From: Clostridium sp. OS1-26
Lineage (GTDB): Bacteria > Bacillota > Clostridia > Clostridiales > Clostridiaceae
DNA: 64,000 nucleotides
Assembly (NCBI RefSeq): GCF_030915445.1
Contig: NZ_CP133264.1
Span: 744,001-808,000 of the forward strand
Direction of reading: 5' to 3'
Shown here: positions 8,597-18,572 of the stretch, one piece after another
Layout: every line of letters starts with the position of its first letter
How positions within the stretch are numbered: the first letter of the stretch is position 1
Program-made: the position numbers and the translations under genes
Notes under the pieces: generated by a model
What the model was told of the DNA's origin: nothing
The model's database searches: none
Seen by the model: the letters and a program-made list of their open reading frames with translations, nothing else

Positions 8597-10297
8597 TTAA
8601 TTATTTCTCCCACTAGTATAAGCATATTTTAATTCAACATCTGGCCCGAATAATGGTGTCATTATGCCCTTTACATATTTATATTTTAAGATTTGTCTGT
8701 TTTTATATACAATAGGTGAAATTACTGCATCTTTTAACACAAGTATATTTTCAGCCTCCTTAAAGGCTTCAAATCTCTCTTCATTCCCATTTACTCCAAT
8801 ACTATTTGCTTTTCCTACTAGTGAGTCATATATAGAATTTGACCATCCAGTTGGTATAACACCTGCGCTAGCGACCCATAGATTTAATTCAGCAGAAGGG
8901 TCATTGTAATCCCCTGTCCAGACTATACTAGCCAGTTGGTATTCACCTGAGCTTATTCTCTTCTGGAACACTGGATAATCAACATATTCTATTTTTAAAT
9001 TTATTCCAAGGTTTTTACAGTACATTTTTTGAAAGAATTCCGCTATATTTCTTTGATTTATATCTGCCCCCGCTTGCAAATAACTTATTGTGATTTTACT
9101 TGTATCTGCTTCCATCCCCAGTTCTTTTAACCCTTCAATCAAAAGTTTCTTAGCATCCGGATATTCCTTCTTTAACTCTTTTATTGGTTCAAAGTTAGCT
9201 TTTTCTCTAAAGTATTCCTCTCCTATCTGCACAGACGGCGGCACCCACCCATAAGCTGGAACGTATAGCCCCTTCCACAAATCTTTACTGATAACCTCTC
9301 TATCTACAGCTAGTGAGAAAGCTTTTCTGACCTTTGGATTGTTGAATATCTTATTACTTTGATTGTAAATTTCACAATTTATAGATGGTTCCTCTACTTT
9401 TAAAATATCAATTTCATTCTTCTTGTTAAGTTTATTATTCCATTCCGGTGATAAACCACCTACCAGATCTAGCGAATCATTTAGAAATTCATTCATTATA
9501 TCTATATCATTTTTTTCTATCTTCATTATTATTTTTTCAAGCTTAACAGATTTAGCATCCCAGTATGAGTTATTTTTTATCAACTCTAGTTCTTTGTTAT
9601 GAGTCCACTGTTTTATTAAAAATGGGCCATTAAAAACTAGTGTATTCACCTCAGTTCCATATTTATCTCCATACTTTTCTACAATATCCTTTCTTTGAGG
9701 CTGCATTATTTTATAACTAGTTAACTTTAAAAAATATCCACAAGGGCTTTCTAGTGTAATTTCTAATGTTTTATCATCTAGTGCCCTTACTCCTAATTTG
9801 TTCGAGGATATATTACTAGACTTATTCGTTTCCAAAAGATTATGCTCCTTAGCCCCTTTTATTGGATACAATAAAAATGCATTTTGTGATTTAATTGTTG
9901 GATCTAGCGTTCTCTTAATTCCATACTCATAATCTTTAGCTGTTACCTTCTTACCATCAGACCATTGATTATCTCTTAAGTAGAATGTCCATTTCAATTG
10001 ATCTGGAGACACTTCCCATCTTTCAGCACCAGCAGGCTTGACTATATTTTTGCCATTCTTATCTTCCTCGACTCTTGTTAGGGATTCATTAACCTCGAAG
10101 AGAATTTGAGATGAGTACCTATCAGTTGATTTAGATGGGTCTAAAATTTGGGGTTCATCTTTTAATATAATACTTATATATTGCTCACTATCATTTTTAT
10201 TTAATTCCGAATTGGTTTTAATTGTGTTTTTTCCGCATCCCCATAAAGAAAAAATAGTAAAAACTATTATTATTAATCCAATTTTTTTAATCTTCAA
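8597..10297 (-). CDS. Oligopeptide ABC transporter substrate-binding lipoprotein (OppA family)
   Basis: A 566-residue solute-binding protein (SBP_bac_5 family). It starts at a TTG directly after AAGGAGGTAATTTA. The signal peptide is a lipoprotein type: KIKK, a hydrophobic stretch, then SLWGC with the lipobox cysteine at residue 21. Mature landmarks include LKDEPQILDPSKSTDRYS, WSDGKKVTAKDYEYGIKR, VRKAFSLAVDRE and WTGDYNDPSAEL, all typical of OppA/DppA. It would bind peptides outside the membrane and pass them to an Opp permease. No permease or ATPase gene is adjacent, so it is an orphan binding protein, or serves a transporter encoded elsewhere. Confidence 0.92.
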   Translation of the reverse strand: MKIKKIGLIIIVFTIFSLWGCGKNTIKTNSELNKNDSEQYISIILKDEPQILDPSKSTDRYSSQILFEVNESLTRVEEDKNGKNIVKPAGAERWEVSPDQLKWTFYLRDNQWSDGKKVTAKDYEYGIKRTLDPTIKSQNAFLLYPIKGAKEHNLLETNKSSNISSNKLGVRALDDKTLEITLESPCGYFLKLTSYKIMQPQRKDIVEKYGDKYGTEVNTLVFNGPFLIKQWTHNKELELIKNNSYWDAKSVKLEKIIMKIEKNDIDIMNEFLNDSLDLVGGLSPEWNNKLNKKNEIDILKVEEPSINCEIYNQSNKIFNNPKVRKAFSLAVDREVISKDLWKGLYVPAYGWVPPSVQIGEEYFREKANFEPIKELKKEYPDAKKLLIEGLKELGMEADTSKITISYLQAGADINQRNIAEFFQKMYCKNLGINLKIEYVDYPVFQKRISSGEYQLASIVWTGDYNDPSAELNLWVASAGVIPTGWSNSIYDSLVGKANSIGVNGNEERFEAFKEAENILVLKDAVISPIVYKNRQILKYKYVKGIMTPLFGPDVELKYAYTSGRNN

Positions 10298-10437
10298 TAA
10301 ATTACCTCCTTATGCCTATAAATTAGATCTTCATGGACTTTTTTACATATTATACATTATTGGTGGTTTACTATGTTTTTATTCAAGTGGTCTCTACAAA
10401 ACTTCTAAAAATAGTTATATGTATGCATAAAAAAAAC

Positions 10438-10466
10438 TTGAAATGTATAATTACGTATGTTAAACT
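10438..10466 (+). promoter_or_regulatory. Predicted sigma-A promoter of asd-dapA-dapB
   Basis: TTGAAA, a 17-base spacer, then TAAACT as the -10. The predicted start (about 10473) lies just before the lysine riboswitch aptamer. The -10 is weak, so this is a reasonable but not certain call. Confidence 0.45.
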
Positions 10467-10483
10467 AATTGTAATTTAATAAC

Positions 10484-10720
10484 GATACTTACCTTAGGGT
10501 AGAGGTGCTGTAATTAATAGTATTTATTTTTAGTCGGCAGACGCTAAGAAATAGAGAAAGGAATTATGGCCGAAGAAAATAATTTGGCGGAATTATTTTC
10601 TGGCTTTGCATATAATATGTGTAAGGTTGTCACTTAAGTTTTTGTTTTATGCAAAAACTTAGCTATACGGTTTTTGTATGGTTTCATTTATGAAGGTGGA
10701 GAGCTACAAAGGGTACACAG
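10484..10720 (+). ncRNA. Lysine riboswitch (L-box)
   Basis: The conserved lysine-aptamer blocks appear in order: GGTAGAGGTGC (10499), an AGTA element, GAGAAAGGAATTATGGCCGAA, GGCGGAAT...TTCTGG, GTTGTCACTT, and GGAGAGCTAC near the 3' end. The closing P1 helix can form between CTTACCTT and AAGGGTA. It is followed by a terminator at 10740 and the lysine-biosynthesis genes. High lysine is expected to favour termination. Confidence 0.93.
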
Positions 10721-10739
10721 AGTTGCATTGTATTTTTTG

Positions 10740-10775
10740 TGCAGCAAAGGTGTTCCTTTGCTGCTTTTATTTTTC
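10740..10775 (+). terminator. Riboswitch-controlled terminator before asd
   Basis: GCAGCAAAGG / CCTTTGCTGC hairpin followed by TTTTATTTTT, 20 bases after the lysine aptamer. Its position shows that the riboswitch acts by transcription attenuation. The remaining 200 bases up to asd are AT-rich with no further gene. Confidence 0.9.
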
Positions 10776-10981
10776 TAGAAATTGCATGCAATTATATAAT
10801 ATAATTAATTTAAAGCACTTTTTGCAATATATTAAGCAATTTTAGCAATAATTTATGCAAAAATTCAACATATAATATAATTAGCTAAGTTGAATTCTTT
10901 AAGCAGGAATACAAAATCTTAAGTCATAATTGCTTGAGGTTTTACAATAAACTATAAATAAAATTTTAGGGGGTATTTAAA

Positions 10982-11977
10982 ATGAAATACAATGTAGCAG
11001 TGGTTGGCTGTACAGGCATGGTTGGAAGAAAGTTTTTAGAAGTATTAGAAGAAAGAAATTTCCCAGTGGATAAAATTTACCTTTATGCATCTGCAAAATC
11101 TGCTGGAAAGGTGATAAAATTTAAAGACATAGATGTTGTTGTTGAAGAGCTAAAAGAAGATAACATTAAAGATAAAAAAATAGATTTCGCACTATTTTCT
11201 GCTGGCGGAGACATAAGTAAAGAATTTGCTCCTATATTTGCTAAATATAACGTTACTGTTATAGATAACAGCAGCGCTTGGAGAATGGATCCTGAAGTAC
11301 CTCTAGTTGTACCTGAGGTAAATCCTGAGGACATCAAGTGGAGCAAAGGGATAATTGCAAATCCTAATTGTTCTACAATTCAAGCTGTAGTTGCACTAAA
11401 GCCTTTACATGATAAATATGGAATAGACAGAGTAATATATTCAACTTACCAAGCTGTATCTGGTGCTGGAATGGGTGGTTATAATGACTTATTCGAAGGT
11501 TATAAAGGTACTGCACCAAAAAAATTCCCTTATGCTATAGCTGGTAATGTTATTCCTCACATAGATGTATTCATGGATAACGGATACACAAAAGAAGAAA
11601 TGAAAATGATTAACGAAACAAAAAAAATATTACATGATGATAACTTAAAAATCACAGCTACTACAGTTAGAGTACCTGTAGTTTATAGTCACAGCGAAAG
11701 CATCAATGTAGAATTAAAAAATCAATTTGAACTAGATGATGTATTTGAATTATATAAGAATTCAAAAGGAGTAATCTTAAAAGACGATGTTCAAAATCTT
11801 GAATACCCAATGCCTATAGATGCTGCAGGTCGTGATGAAGTTTTTGTTGGAAGAATTAGAAGAGACTTTAGTACTGATAATGGCTTAAATTTATGGGTTG
11901 TAGCAGATAACATAAGAAAAGGAGCGGCTTCTAACGCTATTCAAATAGCCGAATATATAATTAGTGAAAATAAGTAA
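10982..11977 (+). CDS. asd: Aspartate-semialdehyde dehydrogenase
   Basis: A 331-residue enzyme reducing aspartyl phosphate to aspartate semialdehyde with NADPH, the branch-point substrate for lysine, methionine and threonine. The N-terminal NADP fold is VAVVGCTGMVGRKFLEVLEE; the catalytic cysteine is in ANPNCSTIQ; SGAGMGG and the active-site TATTVRVPVVYSHSE segment are present. Length is normal. The start ATG follows AGGGGGTATTTAAA. It is the first gene downstream of the lysine riboswitch and heads an operon with dapA and dapB, so it is expected to be repressed by lysine. Confidence 0.97.
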   Translation: MKYNVAVVGCTGMVGRKFLEVLEERNFPVDKIYLYASAKSAGKVIKFKDIDVVVEELKEDNIKDKKIDFALFSAGGDISKEFAPIFAKYNVTVIDNSSAWRMDPEVPLVVPEVNPEDIKWSKGIIANPNCSTIQAVVALKPLHDKYGIDRVIYSTYQAVSGAGMGGYNDLFEGYKGTAPKKFPYAIAGNVIPHIDVFMDNGYTKEEMKMINETKKILHDDNLKITATTVRVPVVYSHSESINVELKNQFELDDVFELYKNSKGVILKDDVQNLEYPMPIDAAGRDEVFVGRIRRDFSTDNGLNLWVVADNIRKGAASNAIQIAEYIISENK

Positions 11978-12040
11978 TTTATATAAATCTAAAACATAAA
12001 TTACTTATGTATATAAAAATATTTAAGATGAGGTGTTTGT

Positions 12041-12922
12041 ATGAGTTTATTTAAAGGTTCCGGTGTTGCTATAGTAACTCCATTTAATGAAACAGGAGTA
12101 GATTTTAAAAAATTAGAAGAACTACTTGAATGGCACATTAAGTCAAGCACAGATGCCATAATAGTTTGTGGTACTACTGGCGAAGCATCTACAATGAGCG
12201 AACAAGAAAGAAAAGAAACAATAAAATTCACAGTAGACATAGTAAATAAAAGAATTCCTGTAATAGCTGGAACAGGAACAAACAATACTGCTGCATCAAT
12301 AAACATGAGCAAATGGGCTGAAAGTATAGGTGTAGACGGACTTTTAGTAATAACTCCTTATTATAATAAAACTACACAAAAGGGTCTTGTAGAACATTTT
12401 AAAGCTATAGCTACAAGTGTTAAGACTCCTATAATTATTTATAATGTTCCTGGAAGAACAGGAATGAATATTACTCCAAAAACACTAAAGGAACTATGTC
12501 AATTTGACAATATAATTGCTGTTAAAGAAGCAAGCGGAAATATAAGCCAAATAGCTGAAATAAAAGCTTTATGCGGCGACAGACTTGATATATACTCTGG
12601 AAATGATGATCAAATAATCCCTATACTATCTTTAGGCGGTGTAGGTGTTATATCAGTACTTGCAAATATAATTCCTAAAGAAACTCATGATATGTGCGAA
12701 TTATATCTTGCTGGTAAAACTAAAGAGGCTTTAAAATTACAATTAGATTCTCTTGCTTTAACAAATTCTCTATTCATAGAAACAAATCCTATACCTGTTA
12801 AAACAGCTATGAATCTTTTAGGAATGAATGTTGGAAATTTAAGACTTCCATTATGCGATATGACTGATGCGAATTTAGAAGTTCTAAAGAAAGAATTGAA
12901 AAACTACGGGCTTTTAAAATAA
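12041..12922 (+). CDS. dapA: 4-hydroxy-tetrahydrodipicolinate synthase
   Basis: A 293-residue TIM-barrel aldolase that condenses aspartate semialdehyde with pyruvate, the first step committed to lysine, diaminopimelate and dipicolinate. Family motifs are clear: [10 protein letters not shown] at the N-terminus, GTTGEASTM (pyruvate site), YNVPGRTG with the proton-relay tyrosine, and AVKEASG with the Schiff-base lysine. It starts 63 bases after asd with a GATGAGGTG ribosome binding site. Because dipicolinate is also made from this branch, the operon serves sporulation as well as cell-wall synthesis. Confidence 0.97.
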   Translation: MSLFKGSGVAIVTPFNETGVDFKKLEELLEWHIKSSTDAIIVCGTTGEASTMSEQERKETIKFTVDIVNKRIPVIAGTGTNNTAASINMSKWAESIGVDGLLVITPYYNKTTQKGLVEHFKAIATSVKTPIIIYNVPGRTGMNITPKTLKELCQFDNIIAVKEASGNISQIAEIKALCGDRLDIYSGNDDQIIPILSLGGVGVISVLANIIPKETHDMCELYLAGKTKEALKLQLDSLALTNSLFIETNPIPVKTAMNLLGMNVGNLRLPLCDMTDANLEVLKKELKNYGLLK

Positions 12923-12950
12923 CTTTTTAAAATAAAATTATAATCTTAAG

Positions 12951-13021
12951 TATGGCATCATATAATATGAAGATAAACTTTGTAGAATAAAGACATAATT
13001 CTCATATTATTTGATGCTATA
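12951..13021 (+). repeat. Large stem-loop between dapA and dapB
   Basis: The arms TATGGCATCATATAATATGA and TCATATTATTTGATGCTATA pair over about 19 of 20 positions across a 31-base loop. There is no T run after it, so it is more likely an mRNA processing or stability element, or an inserted palindromic repeat, than a terminator. Confidence 0.55.
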
Positions 13022-13065
13022 ATTTTAACACATTTTATTTTTAATTAATTACTAGGAGGTTTACA

Positions 13066-13812
13066 ATGGTTAGAATTATACTAAGTGGATGTAACGGAAA
13101 GATGGGAAGGGTTATTTCAAGTATAATATCCAATTTCCCAGACTTAAGTATCGTAGCAGGTGTTGATAAAAGTAACCAGCAAAACACTTATCCTATATTT
13201 TCAAATATTGCTGATTGTACTGTTGATGCAGATGTAATTATTGACTTCTCAAGACCAGATGCATTAGATAGTCTTCTTAAATATGCTAAAGAAAAAAATG
13301 TAGGTATTGTATTATGTACAACAGGTTTCAGTGATGAACAGATTTTAAAAATTAAGGAAGCATCTAAAGAAATTCCTTTATTCCGTTCAGCAAATATGTC
13401 TATAGGAATTAATGTGGTAAATAAAGTTTTAAAAAGCATAAGTGCACTACTTTATAAGGACTTTGATATAGAAATAATTGAAAAGCATCATAATCAGAAA
13501 GTTGACTCACCAAGTGGAACTGCTCTTTTACTTGCAAATACAATAAAAGAATCCTTGCCTGAAGAAACTATATTTGTTCATGGGAGAGAAGGCATAGCTA
13601 AAAGAAGCCCTAAGGAGATCGGAATACATGCTGTTAGGGGTGGAAGCATAGTTGGAGATCATGAAGTTATCTTTGCAGGGCAAGGAGAAGTTATTGAGGT
13701 TAGCCACTATGCTATTTCAAGAGAGGTATTTGCTGTAGGTGCTCTTAAAGCATGTCAATTTATGTACGGCAAAGGAAAAGGACTATACTCAATGGATGAT
13801 GTAGTTAAATAG
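13066..13812 (+). CDS. dapB: 4-hydroxy-tetrahydrodipicolinate reductase
   Basis: A 248-residue reductase using NAD(P)H to make tetrahydrodipicolinate. The N-terminus [14 protein letters not shown] is the dinucleotide-binding GxxGxxG; the substrate/catalytic segment [18 protein letters not shown] carries the His-His and the Lys-x-Asp-Ser-Pro-Ser-Gly-Thr motif. The C-terminal [20 protein letters not shown] is also typical. It starts after TAGGAGGTTTACA and ends the asd-dapA-dapB operon. The next pathway step here is the acetylase branch (dapH at 28841). Confidence 0.97.
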   Translation: MVRIILSGCNGKMGRVISSIISNFPDLSIVAGVDKSNQQNTYPIFSNIADCTVDADVIIDFSRPDALDSLLKYAKEKNVGIVLCTTGFSDEQILKIKEASKEIPLFRSANMSIGINVVNKVLKSISALLYKDFDIEIIEKHHNQKVDSPSGTALLLANTIKESLPEETIFVHGREGIAKRSPKEIGIHAVRGGSIVGDHEVIFAGQGEVIEVSHYAISREVFAVGALKACQFMYGKGKGLYSMDDVVK

Positions 13813-13862
13813 CTTTTATATAATTATTAAATACACTAATTTGATGAATATTGCTCATAGCA

Positions 13863-13896
13863 AAGCACCTCATAGGAAAAGTTCCATGAGGTGCTT
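13863..13896 (+). terminator. Terminator of the asd-dapA-dapB operon
   Basis: AAGCACCTCAT / ATGAGGTGCTT hairpin with a short loop, 50 bases after dapB, followed by an A-rich then T-rich tail. It may also serve the convergent permease gene. Confidence 0.85.
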
Positions 13897-13987
13897 AAAA
13901 ATTCTTGTTTCTTTATTTACTAAGTCTTTATCTTAACAACTCCAAGAATATACTTTACTTAAATATCTGCTAAGTTAAATTCTAATG

Positions 13988-15412
13988 TTAACCTTCTTTA
14001 ATTTGATTTTCTTCTACATAGACTTCATTTTTAACAGCCTTGTTTTTATTAAGGCCAAAAATATAATAGCAGGCCGTTAGCACTATAAGCCAGATTGGCC
14101 CTACAATAACTGCTACTAAGAGATCTCGATCCATACACATTGCTCCAATTACGAATGCTAAGTATGCAAGGCAAATATAGCTTGTATAAGGATATCCCTT
14201 CATTGGAAATTTTATTTTTTCTACCTCTTCAGGTTTAAGACCCTTTCTAAATTTTATTTGAACTAATACAATCATAAACCATGCAAAAACTCCTGCGAAG
14301 GTTGCAACACCAGCAACATAAGTAAATACTTTACCTGGAACAAAGTAGTTAAGTATAACACCAATACACATAACAGCTGCAGAACCTAAAATTGCATTCA
14401 TTGGAACTTGTGTTTTACTAAGTTTTGCAAAAGGCTTTGGTGCTGAACCTTGAAGGGCTAAATTATAAACCATACGACCTGTTGTAAAAATACCGCTATT
14501 ACAAGAAGATAATGCTGCAGTGAGTACAACAAAATTTATAATTCCAGCTGCGGATTTGATTCCAAGTTTACTGAAAGTTAAGACAAACGGACTTCCAATT
14601 GTTCCCAATTGGTCCCATGGGAAAAGTGATAAAACTACTGTTAATGCACCTACATAGAATATACAAATTCTCCAGAAAACTTTATTAATAGCTGCTGGTA
14701 TTGTTTTTTCTGGATTTTTTGCTTCACCAGCTGTAACACCAATAAGTTCAACTCCAAAGAAAGCAAAGGTGACCATTACTAAGGCCCTAATTGGGCCTGA
14801 TATTCCATAAGGAAAAAATCCTCCATGAGTCCATAAGTTTGAAAAACCTATGGCTTTTCCTGCATTACCTATTCCAAACAAAATCATAACTAAACCCACA
14901 ATAATCATAGCAATTATAGTAACAACCTTTATAAGTGCAAACCAAAACTCAAATTCTCCAAAAGCTTTTACAGCAGTTAAATTTACAATTAACATAATAG
15001 CGAGAGCTGTAAGTGCTGATACCCATTGCGGAACAGACGGATACCAAAACTTAATATAAACACCTACTGCAGTAACTTCTGCCATACAAGCTGAAACCCA
15101 GTTTAACCAATAAGTCCATCCTGTTAAATATCCAGCAAGTGGACCTATATAATCATGAGCATATGCACTAAAAGAACCTGCAACAGGCTTCTCAACTGCT
15201 ACTTCGCCAAGTGCACGCATAATATAAAATAAAATAGCTCCACCAACAGTATATGCTAATAGAATTGATGGACCTGCTGTTTTAATAGCTCCCGCTGATC
15301 CTAAAAACAGCCCAACTCCTATAGCGCCTCCAAGTGCCATCAATTGAATATGCCTTTCCTCTAAACCACGCTGAAGATTCTCTTCTGAGCCAACACCATT
15401 TTTCTTATCCAT
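13988..15412 (-). CDS. Amino-acid permease (APC/AAT family)
   Basis: A 474-residue membrane transporter with about 12 hydrophobic segments. The N-terminal LQRGLEERHIQLMALGGAIG and VGLFLGSAGAIKTAGPSILL is the amino-acid-transporter signature of the AAT subfamily, which includes the GabP, ProY, AnsP and LysP types. VEKPVAGSFSAYAHDYIGP follows the second helix. Substrate cannot be read from sequence. It lies downstream of a gamma-glutamyl hydrolase gene that has a sigma-54 promoter and next to a sigma-54 activator and the glutamate-fermentation genes, so uptake of glutamate-related compounds or GABA is a reasonable inference. Start ATG follows AAGTAGGGGGATTTTACA. Confidence 0.9.
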   Translation of the reverse strand: MDKKNGVGSEENLQRGLEERHIQLMALGGAIGVGLFLGSAGAIKTAGPSILLAYTVGGAILFYIMRALGEVAVEKPVAGSFSAYAHDYIGPLAGYLTGWTYWLNWVSACMAEVTAVGVYIKFWYPSVPQWVSALTALAIMLIVNLTAVKAFGEFEFWFALIKVVTIIAMIIVGLVMILFGIGNAGKAIGFSNLWTHGGFFPYGISGPIRALVMVTFAFFGVELIGVTAGEAKNPEKTIPAAINKVFWRICIFYVGALTVVLSLFPWDQLGTIGSPFVLTFSKLGIKSAAGIINFVVLTAALSSCNSGIFTTGRMVYNLALQGSAPKPFAKLSKTQVPMNAILGSAAVMCIGVILNYFVPGKVFTYVAGVATFAGVFAWFMIVLVQIKFRKGLKPEEVEKIKFPMKGYPYTSYICLAYLAFVIGAMCMDRDLLVAVIVGPIWLIVLTACYYIFGLNKNKAVKNEVYVEENQIKEG

Positions 15413-15550
15413 TGTAAAATCCCCCTACTTTTTATTTTAAATTACTAAACGTTTTCTTTTTTCACCCAAAATTAGTTAAACATATCAATTCTAGAATTAT
15501 GTGATAAGTATAGATGATAGTTCACTCCATCTTTTTATGATTTATTTAGA

Positions 15551-16405
15551 TTATTTTTCACAACAGTTTGCCATAACCAGTTCTTTATATCTTTTATTAC
15601 TTTTTACTTCATTTACTTTATTAACTAAAAACTTTGTTGACATCTTATATTTCATACACGCATCTACAAATGCCTTGAAAATTAAAAATTGTTCATCATA
15701 ATGTTCTATCATCATTTCCGGATGCCATTGTGTTCCTAGTACAAATCTGTCTCCTTTTAATTCTATAGCTTCAACTATTCCATCTGGAGCTACAATAGAA
15801 ACGTTAAAAACATCCGCAACATCTTTTATTGCTTGATGATGATATGAGTTTACTTCTATAGTTTTTTTATTTAAAATTTCGTAGAATTTACTATTTTTAT
15901 TGATCTCTACTTTATGCACCGGATTATACTTCGGAGACCCATACATAGAATGATTTATATCTAAATTATTTTTTAGTTCTAATGGTACCTGGTATAAATC
16001 CTGATATAGTTTCCCACCACAGGCAACATTTAAAAGTTGATAACCTCTACAAATCCCCAAAACAGGCATTTCACTTTTGCTAATTGCATTTTTCGCTAAA
16101 TTCAACTCATGTTCATCTCTGCCTGGACTAATTGGCCCTATCTTAGAACCCATAAGTTCACCATAATGCTTTGGATGAATATCACTTCCTCCTGCAAATA
16201 ATAATCCATCTAACATACCAGTAATGTCTTCAATATTATTTTTATAATTATACACTGGAATAATTACTGGGATGCCACCTGCCTTTTCAATTGCCTTAAT
16301 ATAATCATTTGTGGTAAGCTGCCAATCAAGCTTGCTACCTAAACTACCAAAAAGTTCACTTAATCCACTACAATAATCTGCACATATGCCTATAACCGGT
16401 TTCAT
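15551..16405 (-). CDS. Gamma-glutamyl-GABA hydrolase-like class I amidotransferase (peptidase C26)
   Basis: A 284-residue PuuD-type enzyme. MKPVIGICADYCSG is the family N-terminus; the nucleophile elbow is VLGICRGYQLLN with the catalytic cysteine, and the histidine-glutamate pair is in LGTQWHPEMM. GLLFAGGSDIHPKHYGE lies in between as usual. Such enzymes cleave gamma-glutamyl bonds, releasing glutamate. The gene follows a consensus sigma-54 promoter at 16540-16554 and precedes the permease, suggesting an inducible uptake and hydrolysis unit feeding the glutamate mutase pathway. Ribosome binding site GTAGGAGGAGTAGAA precedes the ATG. Confidence 0.9.
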   Translation of the reverse strand: MKPVIGICADYCSGLSELFGSLGSKLDWQLTTNDYIKAIEKAGGIPVIIPVYNYKNNIEDITGMLDGLLFAGGSDIHPKHYGELMGSKIGPISPGRDEHELNLAKNAISKSEMPVLGICRGYQLLNVACGGKLYQDLYQVPLELKNNLDINHSMYGSPKYNPVHKVEINKNSKFYEILNKKTIEVNSYHHQAIKDVADVFNVSIVAPDGIVEAIELKGDRFVLGTQWHPEMMIEHYDEQFLIFKAFVDACMKYKMSTKFLVNKVNEVKSNKRYKELVMANCCEK

Positions 16406-16539
16406 TTCTACTCCTCCTACTTACTTAGTAAAAAATTTAGTTATCATTGAGAATATAATTAAATAATGTCTATCTGTTATGTATTGAATATCTACTCCTT
16501 TCCTTATATAAAATAATTTTTTACTATGTATATTTATAA

Positions 16540-16554
16540 GCAAAATATGTGCCA
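16540..16554 (-). promoter_or_regulatory. Sigma-54 (-24/-12) promoter
   Basis: On the minus strand the sequence is TGGCACATATTTTGC, a match to the TGGCAC-N5-TTGC consensus. It lies 135 bases upstream of the gamma-glutamyl hydrolase start and reads toward it. The adjacent activator-type regulator gene and the upstream palindromes at 16605-16698 complete a sigma-54 arrangement. Confidence 0.88.
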
Positions 16555-16604
16555 AAATAGAATTAACAGATTTAGTGCAGTTTTAATTACTTTTAAAATC
16601 TATA

Positions 16605-16698
16605 TTGTCAAAATGACAAGTCATTTTGACAATATAGATTAAATATATTAGTTTTGATTAAATATTAACAATAGTAAAGTCTATTGTCATTTTGACAA
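16605..16698. promoter_or_regulatory. Upstream activator sites (TTGTCA-N3-TGACAA palindromes)
   Basis: Two perfect 15-base palindromes, TTGTCAAAATGACAA at 16606-16620 and TTGTCATTTTGACAA at 16684-16698, plus a partial site (GTCATTTTGACAA) abutting the first at 16621. They lie about 50-145 bases upstream of the sigma-54 promoter, the usual distance for enhancer sites, and next to the 3' end of the activator gene. They are the likely binding sites of that activator's Fis-type helix-turn-helix. Confidence 0.75.
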
Positions 16699-16725
16699 TA
16701 AGTTTTTCATTTTGAATAATAAATT

Positions 16726-18458
16726 CTACAAATTGTATTTTTTTATGTCTCTATATAAAGTAGACAGGCTTATCCCTAGCTCTTCTGCAATTTTTTGTTT
16801 ACCTTTAAGCGTACTACCGTACTTAATCAATAGATTTTGAAGGCAGTTTCGTCTTATTGATTCTAAATTCTTATATTTTTCATTTTTTGCTTCACTACTA
16901 ATTTTTCCTGGAATGCATGCAGTTGTTAATATATCTGTATTAGCCATATTAACCGAATACTCAATTGCATTCTCTAATTCCCTTACATTCCCATGCCATT
17001 CGTATAGCAATAATTGTTTTTTTACCTCTTCCGATATACTAATAATATTCTTTTTAAACTTTTCATTGTATTTGGCAAGAAAATATTCAGCTAATAAGAT
17101 AATATCCTCCGGACGTTTTCTAAGAGGTGGTATCATTAGCGGTATTACACATAATCTATAAAAAAGATCTTCTCTAAACTCATCTTTTATTACCATATCT
17201 TCAAGATCTTTATTCGTAGCTGCAATTATTCTAACATCCAATTTTATTGGCTTTACTCCTCCTACTCTTTCCAATTGACCATATTCAATTACTCTTAATA
17301 ATTTAGGCTGCAAATGCAGTGATAAATCTCCAACTTCATCAAGAAATATCGTTCCACCGTTAGCAAGCTCAAACTTGCCTGGTTTTCCTCCCTTATTCGC
17401 TCCTGTAAAAGCACCGCTTTCATATCCAAAAAGTTCGCTTTCAAGAAGATTCTCAGGTATAGCCGCACAGTTGATTGCTATAAAAGGTTCTTTCTTTCTT
17501 TCACTCATTTCATGAATAGCTCTAGCAAATAATTCTTTACCTGTCCCACTCTCCCCTAAAATTAAAACATTCGATTCATATTTTGCAGCCTGCATTGCAA
17601 GACTCTTTGTTTTATTCATTAACTTACTATTTCCTACTATACTGTCAAGATTTATATTTAAATGTGAAGCATCCGCTAAAAGGCGATATGCTATGTTGCT
17701 TAATTCTTTCTTATGTTTAAAAGTAAAGAGAACATCAGACTTCTCGTTGTTTTTATTAATAAACTTTATGCTTACAAACATTCTGCTATTGAGAGCTGGA
17801 CATCTTAAATCTAATTCCCACTCCTTGTTACTGTCTTCTTTTGCATCACTTATTATATTCTCTAAACAAGCTTCTTGAAAAATATTTTTAATGTTAGTCT
17901 GATTCTTTAATATTTCTTTCATATTGCTGTTATATTTAATTATTTCACCACAAAAATCGGTTAATACAATTCCCTCACTTATTGAGTTTAATACTGTTAT
18001 TAACCTATCTTCTGTTTCTTTTTCTTTTATCTTTGTTATAATCGCATCTCCGAGTTTTTCAAGAAATGTAATCAGCTTGCTCTTCATTTTAATTAGTTTA
18101 TCTTTAAGCTCAGGTGTTAAAGATGCAATTGTAATCGCCCCAATACACTTTCCTTCATTTTTTATAGGATATATTATTGAGTATTCTCTTTCGCATTTAT
18201 TGTAATCTTTCATTGGACATGCATTGCAAATCTCATTTTCCTGAGGATTATCAATGATTAAGAGAACTCCTTTTTAATAACATAATCATTTGCACAACCT
18301 TTAGGAAGTGCTATTCCAGTACTTTCCTTAAATACACCAGTTCCTGCTACTCTTATTAAATACTTGTCAGTAACATAAATATCAAATTCAATAACTGAAC
18401 TTGTTGTTTCTATTAAATTCTGTATAAATTCTTTTATTTGATACATTAAACTGTGCAT
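16726..18458 (-). pseudogene. Sigma-54-dependent transcriptional activator, frameshifted
   Basis: The main frame (to 18213) encodes a PAS-like sensor region, the AAA+ sigma-54 activation domain ([16 protein letters not shown]alker [11 protein letters not shown], the sigma-54 contact loop; [14 protein letters not shown]alker B) and a C-terminal Fis-type helix-turn-helix ([19 protein letters not shown]). The natural N-terminus is in another frame: starting at the ATG at 18458 after AAAGGGGCAAAGCACT, it reads to ANDYVIKK and breaks at a five-base T run (18271-18275). One more base joins it to [20 protein letters not shown] and the rest. The joined protein has about 580 residues with a Cys-containing N-terminal sensor domain. 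It probably controls the sigma-54 promoter at 16540. Truncation by mutation or sequencing error cannot be separated here. Confidence 0.85.
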
Positions 18459-18527
18459 AGTGCTTTGCCCCTTTATCAATAAGTCATTTTTTTGAAAATA
18501 TATCTAATGTTATAAAGTTGAGTATAC

Positions 18528-18557
18528 GAAAAGGCAGTTTTAAAAACTGCCTTTTCC
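18528..18557 (-). terminator. Terminator after mal
   Basis: AAAAGGCAGTTT / AAACTGCCTTTTC hairpin, 16 bases past the mal stop. On the minus strand it ends in CCTTTTCG, separating mal from the sigma-54 activator gene. Confidence 0.8.
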
Positions 18558-18572
18558 TAACCAAAAATCTGC

